Shown here one piece after another: positions 1 through 10,563 of a DNA stretch of 64,000 nt. Where the stretch lies: NCBI GenBank assembly GCA_037783415.1, contig JAZGTN010000119.1, positions 1,434,001 through 1,498,000 on the forward strand, given 5' to 3'. Position numbers and translations under genes: made by a program. Position 1 is the first letter of the stretch. Each line of letters starts with the position of its first letter. The DNA is from Leptasterias polaris (taxonomy: Eukaryota; Echinodermata; Asteroidea; Forcipulatida; Asteriidae). The notes under the pieces were generated by a model. That model had not been told where the DNA came from, ran no database searches, and saw only the letters and a list, made by a program, of their open reading frames with translations.

Positions 1-116
1 GTGAATGGCTGCGTTAATAATTTGAGCGCTTGACGCGCCTGCAAGCCAAAATGCGATTTGCCCGTAAAGATGGCGTCTACTGGGAACTATCTATAGATTG
101 TGGCGCCAAATAGTTT

Positions 117-530
117 TGGCTGAGATGGCTCAGTGGTTTTCCCCCGTCTTCCACCTCTATACAGACCCCGGTTCGAATCCCTCCTCAGACCGCAGCCTTG
201 CATGTGAATTTGGTTTTCAGTCCACAACTGATTGCGTGAGTTTCCCCTCATTGGAGTTTTCCTCCCACATCTGAAACTGAAATGTTCTTCTATTTTTATT
301 TTTCATCCTGTTATTGACCCCGGTTCGAATCCCGAGTTCTCCGACCTGGAGCCTTGCATGTGAACTGGATTGGTCCCTACATAAATGCGTGGGTTTTTTG
401 CCCTAGAGTTTTCCTCCCACATCTAAAACTGAACATTATTTTATTCTCTTTTTTTTATTGGCGCTAATTGTGCTGTTTTGTGTGTAGTAAATCAAATTAA
501 AATCAATTCAAATCAAAAGAAATAAAATCG
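117..530 (+). mobile_element. tRNA-derived SINE with duplicated box B segment
   Basis: An RNA polymerase III type-2 promoter is readable. A box A match (TGGCTCAGTGG, 126-136) is followed 33 bases later by a perfect box B (GGTTCGAATCC, 170-180). A second perfect box B lies at 322-332, exactly 152 bases on. The sequence after each box B is clearly related (shared words GCCTTGCATGTGAA and GTTTTCCTCCCACATCT), so the body is a diverged tandem duplication and only the first copy has a box A. The 3' part becomes AT-rich with CAAATTAAAATCAA-like words. It is not a functional tRNA gene because no acceptor stem or anticodon arm folds around the boxes. The exact 3' end is uncertain. Confidence 0.65.
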
Positions 531-2107
531 AATAAATCTTCTTTATAGAAACACTGATCACATCAAAAAGGCTCTTCATTGTTGTTCTTTAACTCTGAAA
601 ACAACCTGTTGTCCAAATCACACACAAAAACGGGGGGGGGGGGGAATCGAAGATCAGACAAGCAACAAGGTGGAGTGACAAACGAACCAAAATTACGAAA
701 AGCGCTTCTCGCGATGTTTCAAGCCATGCAACTTCCAAATCAGAAAATATTTGCGAGATCAGCTAAAAATTAAAATACGCACCCAAGCATAGAGCTTAAA
801 TGCCGAGCCTCACGGCCTGTGTATCTTTCCTTTCATCTCGGACAATCTTTGCAGACGACTTTCCAATCATCTTGTTCCCGCCAAAATCCCCACAGAGCTT
901 GAACGTCAACAAAACTGGCGATTACACCCACCCAATAGACAGATGGCCCGTGTTTACCTGGTAAACATCAACTGTTGTCTTAGGGCATATCCGAAAGTCG
1001 TTTGGACAATTAATATTATTTTCTCTTTGATACAACTGTTTTCTTTTTGTTGCGGGGTGGGGTGGTTTTGGCGAGAGCGGTTTGCGGCAGGTAAACACCC
1101 TCTTATCACAGCAATCACGGATTGTCCAGAAGCGGACCTCTAACTGCTAAACTATTTAACTTTTATGATAACTAGCTTAACATATTACCCCCGGAACAAT
1201 TATAACACAGGGCACTTAAGTTGATAAGTTAAATTCCTGTGATTTGACACAGTTGCGAGGTAAACTGTCGTCGATAAAATGAACTCAGCTTTTGTCCGCT
1301 TTACGAGTAAAAAAGGGTGCTAACAACGGTTGACGAAAGTAATTCCAGTGCGTGAATAACAAAATATGGTTTATTGGAAAGCAGATGCATCCAATGACAG
1401 CTGCCTGTTACACGATGTACGATTGTGAAATCGTTTCATTTTTGTTGTAAAGTCAAAACGCAGACGAGAATTTCATGATGTACTTTTTGTCACATTTCCC
1501 CGCCGAATTCCCCGGGAGCAATTCCCATCGATTAATGCAACTTCTTCCCTTCTGTCTCCTGAAGAAGAAAGAGAAGAAAGAAAAAAAATCGCGACTTTTA
1601 GCCAAACGGCAGCTGAACGTGTGAAGTATCCATCAAAAGAGTAATTTAGAGACTAATGCTCTGAGCAGACGACACCATTTTCCCGCTCAAAAAATGCACT
1701 TTTTTGATTTCCCGCGGCGGTCTCATCATCAGTGGTTGCTCAGTTACCCATGCTGCATTGCAGCTGTTCCCAGCATGCCCGGCGGCTTAGTCATTAATAT
1801 GAAGCCTGGGTCGAGGGTTTTTTAGTGGGTATGTGTGTAGCGGGACAACAAGAATATGCTGCCCATGACACCTCACAAATAACACACTCTTCCTTCTTAT
1901 TCGCTGCATTGTTTTCCAAAGGAAATGGCTGACGGTCAATACACTTTACCTCGCACTCTTCCCCTTGAGTGTTTCCAACATTGTGAAACTAGATGTAAAT
2001 TCCTCTACACACGAACTATATCTTGTTTTCGGCAGGTAATAAGTTATAACCTTAAAGCTGGTATACTTCACAAACACTGCACTTACACCTCCTTTACGCA
2101 TCCATCA
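531..2107. other. no gene recognised
   Basis: No convincing exon or repeat family was seen. The stretch holds a run of 13 G (632-644), a purine-rich GAA/GA tract near 1561-1589 and a mildly GC-richer patch at about 1660-1830. The short frames here look like chance. Confidence 0.5.
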
Positions 2108-2109
2108 TA

Positions 2110-2339
2110 CACTGCAAAAATGGCCTGTAAAAATGTACACCCAAAGTGTTGTCTCATATAGATACCAAACAAGAATCAAATTTACACCATAGGGTGTTAA
2201 AGTAAAACAAATTTTTGCAAAAACAATTACACTCTGGTGTTATTTTAACAATCTAAGATGTTAGTTTTGGTTCTATCTCCGAAATATCATATGTGAGAGC
2301 ACCCATTGTGTCAATTTTCACACCCCAGTTTTTGCAGTA
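2110..2339. mobile_element. TA-flanked MITE, copy 1
   Basis: Ends are inverted: CACTGCAAAAA at the left and TTTTTGCAGTA at the right, each bordered outside by TA (2108-2109 and 2340-2341). Subterminal sequence is also inverted, with words such as ACACC/GGTGT and TGTCAATTTTCAC. The copy at 6098-6321 shares the ends and interior words (TATAGATACC, CATAGGGTGTTAAAGTAA-like). At about 230 bp with no coding capacity and a TA target site, it resembles a non-autonomous element mobilised by a Tc1/mariner-type or other TA-targeting transposase; that class is inferred. Confidence 0.65.
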
Positions 2340-2341
2340 TA

Positions 2342-2814
2342 CATTAGTTACACCGACATAACACCGCGCAAACACGAAGATACTAACCTTCAATAAATAC
2401 GCTGACACCAAAACGTGACATTTTAATGTCAGGCTATGACACATAACCAGCTTATCATTGACACCGTCGTGACACTGCCAAGACACCCAATGACACTTCC
2501 GAAAGTCAGAATAAAAATGTAATATGGATTTGTCCAACTCACGGATGAGTGTAACTTGGTTCCGATTAACCGAAAGGAGTTCCGCTGCTGCCACAGTGTT
2601 CCCTACAGCAGAAACACATACAAAAAAACTCCGAATGTTCCGGTTAAAAGTACATTGCTGTCCAAAGCTATTCGGAAAACAACGCGGATCACATCATTGC
2701 TGCTCTCTAAATCCGAAATATATTATTTCAGCCAAAGGCAGAACGTCACTTGCTTGAGTTATGATCAATCATTTATGATAATGCTAAATATCGCAAACTG
2801 GAGGATTTGAAATA
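2342..2814. other. no gene recognised
   Basis: This segment is rich in TGACAC/GTGTCA words. It contains a short palindrome at 2416-2431 (7-bp stem, 2-base loop) and resembles extended subterminal sequence of the neighbouring MITE, but no boundary is visible. Confidence 0.4.
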
Positions 2815-3205
2815 ACCTACTCTTTCAAAAACCAATAATCTACCATCCCTTTATGGTATGTTTCTTGCAAACTATAGACGATTTGGATGAATGCTCTTCC
2901 GATAACCAATGATGTATCATACCTTTATAATATGTTTTTTTTTTTACTAGAGGATTGAATGAATGTACTCTTCCAATAACCAATTAATTTGTTATCATCG
3001 CTTTATGAAATTTTTCTTGAAAACTGGATGATTTGAATGAATGCTCTTCCAATAACCAATGGTTCATCCTTTTATGACATTTTGTCTTAGATTGGAAACA
3101 ACGTTCACTTCCCAAAACCAAAGATGTGCAATCCCTTGATGATGTTTTTTGAAATCCTAATGACGGGGTTAAATTATGTTTTGTGCAAAAGCCAAACAAT
3201 GTTCG
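2815..3205 (+). repeat. 74-bp minisatellite array, locus 1 (forward)
   Basis: This is a degenerate tandem array whose units carry the words ACCATCCCTTTATGATATG, GTTTCTTGAAAACT and TGAATGAATG...CTCTTCC. The same unit is found at 4245-4325, 6892-7376, 9405-9815, 14672-14711, 23150-23766 and 39240-39365. Units here are strongly diverged, for example with a T run at 2937-2944, which suggests an old array. The right-hand edge fades into unique sequence. Confidence 0.7.
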
Positions 3206-3484
3206 AGTTGTCTGCGATGTGGATTTTGAAAACAATACACTTGTAATGAAAACACCCTTCCTATAAAGTAAAACAATAGTCTTTAAAAGTTAAGTGCAAT
3301 TTGGAAAATTTTGCAGCTGGTATTCTATCCAGGTCACTTTATTGCTTTTGGATAACTTCCGGTGAAACTAAAGGTCTGATTTCCTCGTTCCATATCCGAC
3401 TGTGTCTCGGATTTCACTTTTGATATTTTAGTTTTGTTCACTTACCCCTATGTATATGCGTTCATCATTAAGTTGTGTACTTAA

Positions 3485-3877
3485 AGGTGCTGCATACGTT
3501 TGGTAATTGGAGCCTACTGATTGTGTTAATCCTATATAAATGTAGGTACATACAATAAAACTAACCTGTGAAAGCTTCACTTCAAAAGGTGTTCGCGTTT
3601 TTGAGATAGGCTATCACCGAAAAACCGGAGCGAATATTTCAACGCAGGAAGAATATTCCCCATAGGAATACACAGTCTGAGAAGCGTTTCTGACAGAAAC
3701 GCTTCTCAGATTCAAAATTTGGGGAATAAAAAGTGATATATTTTTCCATAACCGTAGTACTTCGAAGTTAAAAGTTTCTCAAAATTCATTATACTACCCA
3801 AAGCTGCTGTACTTCTAACCAAGTAAGTTTTTATTGCCATTAATTTTCAGAGTCATTACCAAACGTGTACTGTGCCT
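3485..3877. mobile_element. TTAA-flanked foldback MITE
   Basis: TTAA flanks both sides (3481-3484 and 3878-3881). The terminal inverted repeats (about 27 bp counted with TTAA; 22 of 27 match) contain ACGTTTGGTAAT on the left and ATTACCAAACGT on the right. In the middle sits a perfect hairpin (3675-3709) with a 17-bp stem built on CTGAGAAGCGTTTCTG. The right half is related to 32006-32230. The TTAA duplication is the signature of piggyBac-type integration, but the ends lack the usual CCC start, so the superfamily is open. From memory this family is common in sea star and sea cucumber sequence. Confidence 0.65.
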
Positions 3878-3881
3878 TTAA

Positions 3882-4244
3882 GTTGTAGCATATCCTTTCT
3901 CTCAGGCTAAAAAAAACACTTGAGAAGAAAATAAATTACGTCACCCCTTATTGTCTCGGTCCGGGCCTGTTTATTGTTCGCTTAGAGCTAAGCTGTCTCA
4001 TCGACTCGGAACCTTTGCTGGCAACCAAATAAATCCGACTCAAGCGATCCAGATTCTTGATGAGTGAGTGGGGACCCCTTTGAGCCGTTAATACAAGTAG
4101 TTACGTCATTTGTATTGGAGAGGAATAGAAACTGTAGACAGATTATAATCGGTTTGCAATCTTAAAGTTGAGTTTTTGTAATGCATTTATTTATCTTAAA
4201 ACTTGATACCAATAATGTAGGCATACTCGGCGAGATATCCGTCT
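3882..4244. other. no feature recognised
   Basis: Ordinary AT-leaning sequence with no repeat, motif cluster or plausible exon that I can support. Confidence 0.5.
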
Positions 4245-4325
4245 ATTATTAACTGAATGTATTCCTTATCACCAATGATGTACCATCCCTTTATGATATG
4301 GATAAGTAGACTCTTCCATGATAAT
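4245..4325 (+). repeat. 74-bp minisatellite, single unit (locus 2)
   Basis: One forward unit, recognised by ATGATGTACCATCCCTTTAT followed by GATATG and a truncated remainder ending in ACTCTTCC. It belongs to the family of the large arrays at 6892 and 23150. A lone unit can be a decayed array or a captured fragment. Confidence 0.6.
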
Positions 4326-4915
4326 GTATAACCCCTTTAAGTTGAGTTGTGCTTACTTTACCGTATTTGACAATTTCCGATGCAGTACCATGGGCAGATG
4401 TATGATGATTTATATGTTATATCCTAAATGTGTTGTGATCCTGATCTCAGACGGTCATCGTTCTATAAACGATTTCCGTTTGTTTTCACTTCGTCTCTAA
4501 CCAAGCAGAAGGACCTTGACTTCTTTCTAGCCCCGCAAAATAACAGTTATGTGTATCATGGCAACCTTTCCTTGTACTCTAAAACAGAATTGGTGATAAG
4601 GGTACCAGACTATAATATACCCTTCCCGACTCGGTTTTGAATCATACACGCTTTTGAATGAAACAAAATGGCTGTATTTGACCTTTCTTTTGTTTTATAA
4701 ACGTTGATCACAATTTTCTACAGCCTTGAGCTAAACACAATTGAAACTGAATTGGCACAAATTTTGCATAAAAACCCGTTTACAACCTTTGCTATGAAGA
4801 CCAATAAGTACTTTTAATTTGTTTTGGGTGGCAACCATTAACTCATCAGTGATTTTGGCAAATTTGATAGAGCTTGTGGTAATTTGATGAATTATTGAAC
4901 TTTTTTGCTGTGAAG
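4326..4915. other. no gene recognised
   Basis: AT-leaning sequence with two short overlapping frames (up to 86 codons) that show no recognisable protein features. Confidence 0.45.
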
Positions 4916-4917
4916 GC

Positions 4918-5090
4918 CGCTCATCCTTTTTGGCAAAACTTGCGGCTGTGACGTTGCAAAGGTAAGGTCTATACATCATGGGTGCGGCCATCTTGCATTT
5001 CTCCCAATCACCTCAATGTAACCAAACCGAGGCTTGGAAGAAAAAACAGTATGGTCCTTTCATATGACGTAATAATAAGAACCATCAATG
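4918..5090. repeat. degenerate MITE fragments with CRE-like and GGCCATCTTG motifs
   Basis: At 4925-4972 the sequence (GGCTGTGACGTTGC, then TAAGGTCTATA) resembles the right end of the 173-bp MITE seen at 60076-60248. At 5060-5085 the segment GGTCCTTTCATATGACGTAA resembles its left end. Between them lies CGGCCATCTTG followed by ACCAAACCGAGGCTTGG, words that recur in diverged form at 37270-37325, 40940-41015 and 41295-41345. I read it as a decayed composite of related elements. Boundaries are approximate. Confidence 0.4.
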
Positions 5091-5329
5091 GCATTGTGTT
5101 TATTTAGAACCAGGTGATGACGAATACATCATGATACCACGATAAATGTTTACTTATACTTTTTTCGTACTTTCCTCTCTTTTTTATATAATTTTTTTTT
5201 ATTCCCCGAACGCCGCGTCCACTGCACAAAAGCCTGTCGTTCAGATTTGATAAACACCTTTGCAACAACAAAAGCAAAATCCCGCTCGTAAAAAATAAAT
5301 CATCTTGATTAACTATGTGTTTTTGTTGC

Positions 5330-5650
5330 CACATAGCCCGAGGGAAGGGAAGTATTTACCGCAGACCAAAGTCCCCGATTCCCTGGTTTGTCCCAACCCC
5401 TCAGTCCCCCTCACTACTGTACCGTACACAGGACGCCCTGGCCGGGTCTCACAACACCTGGATTTACCGCCGGGTGCCCTTTCTCCTCGTTTGGGGTTTC
5501 TGTTTTGTTCTCGACTTTTTGTGTGCGTGCGACTTTAGACTTGACTTGCGTCCGGATACACCGCCGAAAAGCCCGGCGAGCTCCTGAGCTCACAGCCCCC
5601 CGTCCAAGTTCGGCACAGCGGATGCCCTTGGGGCAAGGGTTCCCTCTATT
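5330..5650. other. GC-richer patch, no gene recognised
   Basis: Local GC and CpG content rise clearly above the surroundings. Overlapping frames of 77-91 codons occur on both strands, as expected when stop codons are diluted by GC. No family, signal peptide or splice-bounded exon could be recognised. It could be a promoter-associated island, but no TATA box or strong donor was seen. Confidence 0.35.
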
Positions 5651-6095
5651 CATTTCTACTTAGAAATCAGTGCTAAGTATTGAGTTGGAATTACGAACAT
5701 AAAGCATGGAGCTTTGCATAAAGGAAAGGTTCAGAATTCGGCAGGCTTTTCTAGTGTTTTTTTTTTACGTCCGTTGAAAACAACAACAATTGTTGCATGA
5801 AATTTAACAAACAGTGGGTAATTTTATAGAAACTTAAGTACTCTAAAATTGCTAAGGAAATATTACTCTAGGTTCGCCTTTAAAACATTGGGAACGAGTC
5901 AATATATTAATAAAGAACGGCCCACATTTGCTTCTTCCTGTATAGACCTTCACAAAGAGTAGCTTTTAGCCTTGTTTTAGCGAACTTGCATGTAAAAAAT
6001 AAATTAATTAATAATAAAGAATGCTGACGACACAAAAATAGTTCTTCTTTGTCTTGCTAAAACCTAACCAACGAATGTAATGACATTTTTCAGGT
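5651..6095. other. no feature recognised
   Basis: AT-rich unique-looking sequence with short A and T runs; nothing else supported. Confidence 0.5.
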
Positions 6096-6097
6096 TA

Positions 6098-6321
6098 CTC
6101 TCTGCATAAACTTGGGTGTCAAAATTGACACCATGGGTGTTGTCAGTATTATATAGATACCGAGGAGAGCATCAAATTTAACATCATATAGGGTGCTAAA
6201 ATAACAAACAAAAATCAGTGTTATTTTAACACAATATGGTGCAAATTTAGATTTTTTTTTTTTGATCTACGTAAGTGACTACACCCATGATGTTAATTTT
6301 AACACATCGGTTTTTGCGGTG
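6098..6321. mobile_element. TA-flanked MITE, copy 2
   Basis: This is a second member of the family at 2110-2339. The left side has CTCTGCATAAAC then GGGTGTCAAAATTGACACC; the right side, read in reverse, has CACCGCAAAAACC then GATGTTAAAATTAAC. TA borders both sides (6096-6097 and 6322-6323). The inverted ends are longer and better preserved (about 40 bp, imperfect) than in copy 1. Nothing coding is present. Confidence 0.65.
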
Positions 6322-6323
6322 TA

Positions 6324-6690
6324 TAGCTGCATGGTGTGTTTGTTGAACACTAGAGGTTTTGGGAAGGAATGTGCTCTTTCAAAAACCAACACTGGAGTTC
6401 CTCCTTCATCAAGAAATCTACTGCATATTCTGACAAAATACACCAAAAGTGCAAAGACCTGAGATGAAATGTTCAATTAGATGAAGGGCTTTTTGACGAG
6501 CTCGATCGGGACATTTTGATTAAGAAGTACTTCGTCCACTTGAAAACAACTCCATATAAGAGCGAAGTGGCTTTTTGAATTCTATGAGCAAAAAAGCTAT
6601 ACTTGCCGTTAATACTTGTTGAATCAAATCAAACGCACCACTGAAAATTTCAGGCGTCGTTTCTTTAAAAAGTTGTGGAGTCCGAACATT
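6324..6690. other. no gene recognised
   Basis: A 65-66 codon frame runs on each strand across part of this interval and the MITE edge; no recognisable protein. Confidence 0.45.
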
Positions 6691-6694
6691 TGCT

Positions 6695-6812
6695 TAGCAT
6701 ATGTCGGTGCTTACAAGAAATATGTTACCAGCCAATAACTATTCAATGTGTGTTGTTTGTAGCTGGTTGTCTGAGCTTAGCAGTAAGCAATATTTATTAC
6801 TGCTGAACAAAA
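6695..6812 (-). mobile_element. GGGCCC-family element, degenerate half copy
   Basis: Read in reverse, it aligns with the interior of the full element at 60432-60629. Shared words are TTACCAGCCAA, a GTA...CTGGT segment, CTTAGCAG and AAGCAATATTTT. Both GGGCCC termini are missing, so this is a truncated relic. Confidence 0.5.
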
Positions 6813-6891
6813 AAAATATATATAGTGATGGAGGAGGATCCCCACCCAGTGGCGTACCGGTAACCTGACGTTATAATTTTAAATTCTTTAA

Positions 6892-7376
6892 AATATCGCT
6901 CAACCTCTGAAAGACAAGATCGATGATACACTCTTACAAAACCATGTATTTTTCATTTATTTGTTATGTTTCTTGAAACTGGAGATTTTGACTTTTTTAA
7001 TAACCAAGTGATGTACCATCCCTTCGGATATGTTTCTTGAAAACAAGAGGATCTGAATTAATGCACTCTTCCAATAACCAATGATGTACCATCCCTTTAT
7101 GATATGTTTCTTGAAAACTAGAAAATTTGAATGAATGTACTCTTCCGAAAACCAATGATGTCCCTTCACGATGTTTCTGAAAACTAGAGAACTGGAATGA
7201 ATGTACTATTCCAATAACCAATGATGTACCAGCCCCTTATGATATGTGTCTCGAAAACTAGAGGATTGGAATGAATGTACTCATCCAAAAACCGTTCCAT
7301 TGTGATATGTGTCTTGAAAACTAGGGGATTTGAATGTACTCTTTCAGTAACCAATGTTGCACCATCCCTTTATGTA
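6892..7376 (+). repeat. 74-bp minisatellite array, locus 3 (forward) with conserved flank
   Basis: About six imperfect units carry ACCATCCCTTTATGATATG, TTGAAAACTAGAGGATTGG and ATGTACTCTTCC. The array is preceded by a non-repeat segment (6892-6913, beginning AATATCGCTCAACC) that is identical over 22 bp, in inverted orientation, to 9790-9811 beside the array at 9405. Relative to the unit both flanks lie on the same side. Peptide-like frames across the array follow the repeat and are not evidence of coding. Confidence 0.8.
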
Positions 7377-8399
7377 ACATTACTGGGATTTCCTCATCCT
7401 CGTCTGAATTGAAATCCTGCAGGATTAACACAAGGCTGACGAGGCCTTACCTGGTATGCCGACCCTCCAACATCCAACGACAACCAATACACATTTCTCG
7501 GACTCTCAAACTCTTAAGGTTACATCAATATTGGTAGATTAGAAGGACTGACTGTCAGCGGGATTTACCCCCTAAAGCCTACCGTGTTAATCCCCCGTCC
7601 TTCGGTGGTCAGAGAGGCCCTTTGATGGGGACATCAAAATGCACTTTTTATAGTTACGAAAACTACCGAGTCCGAGTCAAAAAAGGAAGAAAATTAATGG
7701 CTGATTTTGCTCTCCGTAATTTTAAACAAATTCTTATTCATCCTGTGGTCTACTCCGGGAAACGTAAACTGAATTGTGTTCTTTTCAGGTTTCAGTCTTG
7801 ACAATTTGAAAATAAGTGTTCCTCTCATTTTTGAAAAGTTTTTTAAGGAATGTCTCTCAATAACAACACCCAACGATCAACTAAAACATTCTTCAAATTT
7901 GAGACTTAGAGACGTAGTAAAACAATTAAAGTTTTTTCAGAGTGTTTTTGCACATTCATAATGTAAATGTGCTCATTTTAATTGCGGCAAATTCTATTTA
8001 AAAAAATATTTGTAGGGGGCGAGAAGGGAGGGTCTTCAAATGACATATTTTATTGACATTGAAATTGTGTCAGATGGAAATATTTTTGGGGGCATATTGT
8101 TACCAGTATTTAAGAATATAAATCAGTGAGATTTCTGATTGTCAGACAACAAAGAACAAACTTAAAGTAATTTTTTAATTATAAACAACTTTATTTAATT
8201 TCTCAACAGTTCTTAAACAGAAATATACGCATTTTGCAAGTTATAATTTTGTTTATTTGCGATTTTTAACCCTTACCAGTTCGAGTCGAATTTTCAGAAT
8301 TTAATTTTGAAGAATATTTAATTACATGTACCCCTTTGCCTTTTTAAATTTATTAGATTTCATATTTAGAAACGAATGGGGTATGATGTACACTTAATA
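7377..8399. other. no gene recognised
   Basis: AT-rich sequence. A 61-codon frame near 7776-7961 has no recognisable features. The right end grades into A-rich sequence before the microsatellite. Confidence 0.45.
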
Positions 8400-8585
8400 A
8401 AAACAAAAGCAACAAAAACAACGACAACAACAACAACAACAACAACAACACGACGATGACGACAATGACAAAAACAGCGATACGACGACGCAAGAACTTT
8501 AACAAAAACAACAAAAAACAAGAACAACAACAAAATCAACCAAAAATTAAAACAACCAATTCAAAATTAAAAGAACAACAACAGC

Positions 8586-8643
<58 letters not shown>

Positions 8644-8705
8644 TCATCATCATCATCATCATCATCAACGACGACGACAACAACAAGAACAACGACACCA
8701 ATAAT

Positions 8706-8736
<31 letters not shown>

Positions 8737-8741
8737 CCAAG
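8400..8741. repeat. compound AAC/CAG/CAT microsatellite
   Basis: Long runs of CAA and ACA triplets dominate, with interspersed CGA, a long interior CAA run (8575-8641), an eight-copy CAT run (8642-8666) and further CAA repeats to 8741. In one forward frame this would read glutamine then histidine, and in reverse leucine, methionine and cysteine. The frames are a by-product of the triplet repeat. The tract is one of the largest simple repeats in the window and should be highly length-variable. Confidence 0.9.
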
Positions 8742-9266
8742 AACAAATCCATGTCACCAAATGTTTATGTGACTTTAGACAATCGGAGCTAACTGAGTGA
8801 CACATTATTGTTTTGTCGAACAACGCACCCAAGACGGCCTTGCGGCAAAAAACGCAATATTTTCCTGTAAGTCTACAGCGGATAAAGGGCCGCATTTCTT
8901 CACAATGAAACCAAAAGTACACGCGCCCCAGCACTTCATGTACTGGGATATTTTGATAAGGACGGTGGGGCCCTACGAACTCGGCAGTCCTAAGTACTGA
9001 CTTCACATGCTAAGTACACTTGTTATTGTTGGACTGGACAACAAATTTCCGTGTAGGAAGTGTTATAGGAAACGAACGCATGTTCAATAACAGTGGTCGG
9101 TTGTGGACCATGTAGTTAATAGCTTGTTTAGGGTGTTGGATTGGTTTTACAAGCTAGACTTGTGAACAAAATCAGACCTGTGTTTTTGGATGTTAATGGG
9201 CAATAATGGGGAAGTGAAACTCAGTTTTGGGAGTTCACGAATAGACTTCACATAAGTGAGGTTTGT
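8742..9266. other. no gene recognised
   Basis: Mixed-composition sequence with overlapping 61-113 codon frames on both strands. The frames are partly driven by the adjacent triplet repeat and show no recognisable domain. Confidence 0.45.
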
Positions 9267-9267
9267 C

Positions 9268-9365
9268 TGCTGTTTGATTTAATTGGTTGTTTGGTTGTTT
9301 GTTTCTTTGTTTGTTTGTTGGTGGGGTGGGTTGTTGGTGTGTTTGTTTATTTGTTTGTTTGTTTC
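9268..9365. repeat. (GTTT)n-type microsatellite
   Basis: Imperfect repetition of GTTT, with TTGG and TGTG interruptions, runs through about 100 bases. Confidence 0.8.
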
Positions 9366-9404
9366 TCATTCTCCAGTTTGCATTAAACGTGTCTTACAAT
9401 AGAT

Positions 9405-9815
9405 ACACTGTTGTGGAAGAGTACATTCATTCTAATATTCTAGTTTTCAAGAAACATCTTTAAGGGGTGGTAGTACATCATTAGTTTGTGGAATAGTAGG
9501 CCTACATTGATTTCAATCGTCTATTTTTCAAAACACAATGGGATGATTATTATATCATTGGCTTTTAGAAGAGTACTTTCATTCCAATCCTCTAATTAAA
9601 CAAAAATATCATAAAAGGACGATACACAATTAGTTTTTGGAAGAGTACACTCTTTCCAAGAAACATATCAAAAGGAATGGTTCGTCAATGGGTTTTGAAA
9701 GAGTCAAATCCTTTAGTTTTCAAGAAACATAAAGGAATGAAAAACACATTGTTCTGCTCGAGTGCATTCATTCAAAACCCCGGTCTTGACTTTCAGAGGT
9801 TGAGCGATATTCACC
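9405..9815 (-). repeat. 74-bp minisatellite array, locus 4 (reverse) with conserved flank
   Basis: About five diverged units run in reverse orientation (GAGTACATTCATTC, CTAGTTTTCAAGAAACAT, GGTACATCATT). The non-repeat flank at 9790-9811 is the exact reverse complement of 6892-6913. One unit differs from its neighbours by a 6-bp insertion that turns GTAC into GTAGGCCTAC (TAGGCCTA at 9497-9504). Confidence 0.75.
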
Positions 9816-10563
9816 ATTACAATACACATGATTCATCATCCAACCTCGTACACGATCCTTAATCCGTTGACCCCAGGTGAACATTCTGACCCAAAGCAGT
9901 TCACCGCGGCTTTTGTTCCACAAACGTTTCCTTACCCTGGAAAATAAATATTGATTGTTGTGCTGGAGAAAAACTACGGTGTCCTTACGCAGCCATTCAA
10001 AGTTCTTGAATTTTGAGGTTATTCCCGTAAAGGGGCTGACAAATTTTGAAATCTGCAAGGTGTTCTACTGCCAACTACTTAGAGCTTTATTAATCGGGAC
10101 CTTAAGATTATTTCAAATGTCTCTTATCAGAAACACCTGTTCTTCAGCAAAGGGATCATTGAAGGGTGTGCCCATGATCTTTCAAAAATACACTAAAACC
10201 GCCTTTATAGGTAGGGTCATTCTTTGGTATAAATGACCTCGATCAAATTTGTGTCATTTCTATCCGAAAGCCTCCATGTCGTAAAGTTGGTAATGTTGGT
10301 AAGCACTCTTCGAAATTATTTCGTCTGAAATGCCACCGTTGATGAGAAATCAATAAAAGATTGCCGAAAAATTTGAACCGCTAAAATTGTCCTTAAGGCG
10401 AGTTTTGAAGATTCAAACTTCCGAGACGGTGTCCGCGTTTGAGAATGCTGTGGCCAGAGATGCGGTTGGTAAACCCGCTGTAACACTGCTGTTATGATTC
10501 AGCTTGGATGGATTTGACGTTCTTGCTGAAAATATACTGACACTATAGTGTTCAATTGCTGCT
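9816..10563. other. no gene recognised
   Basis: Two overlapping frames (93 and 96 codons, opposite strands) occupy 9768-10236, with no recognisable domain or splice context. Confidence 0.45.

Noticed and set aside
126..180. Functional tRNA gene
   Set aside because: Boxes A and B match but no cloverleaf or acceptor stem can be formed; a SINE head explains them.
8456..8752. Polyglutamine-polyhistidine frame and antisense polyleucine frame
   Set aside because: Both are direct products of the triplet microsatellite and lack any flanking protein-like sequence.
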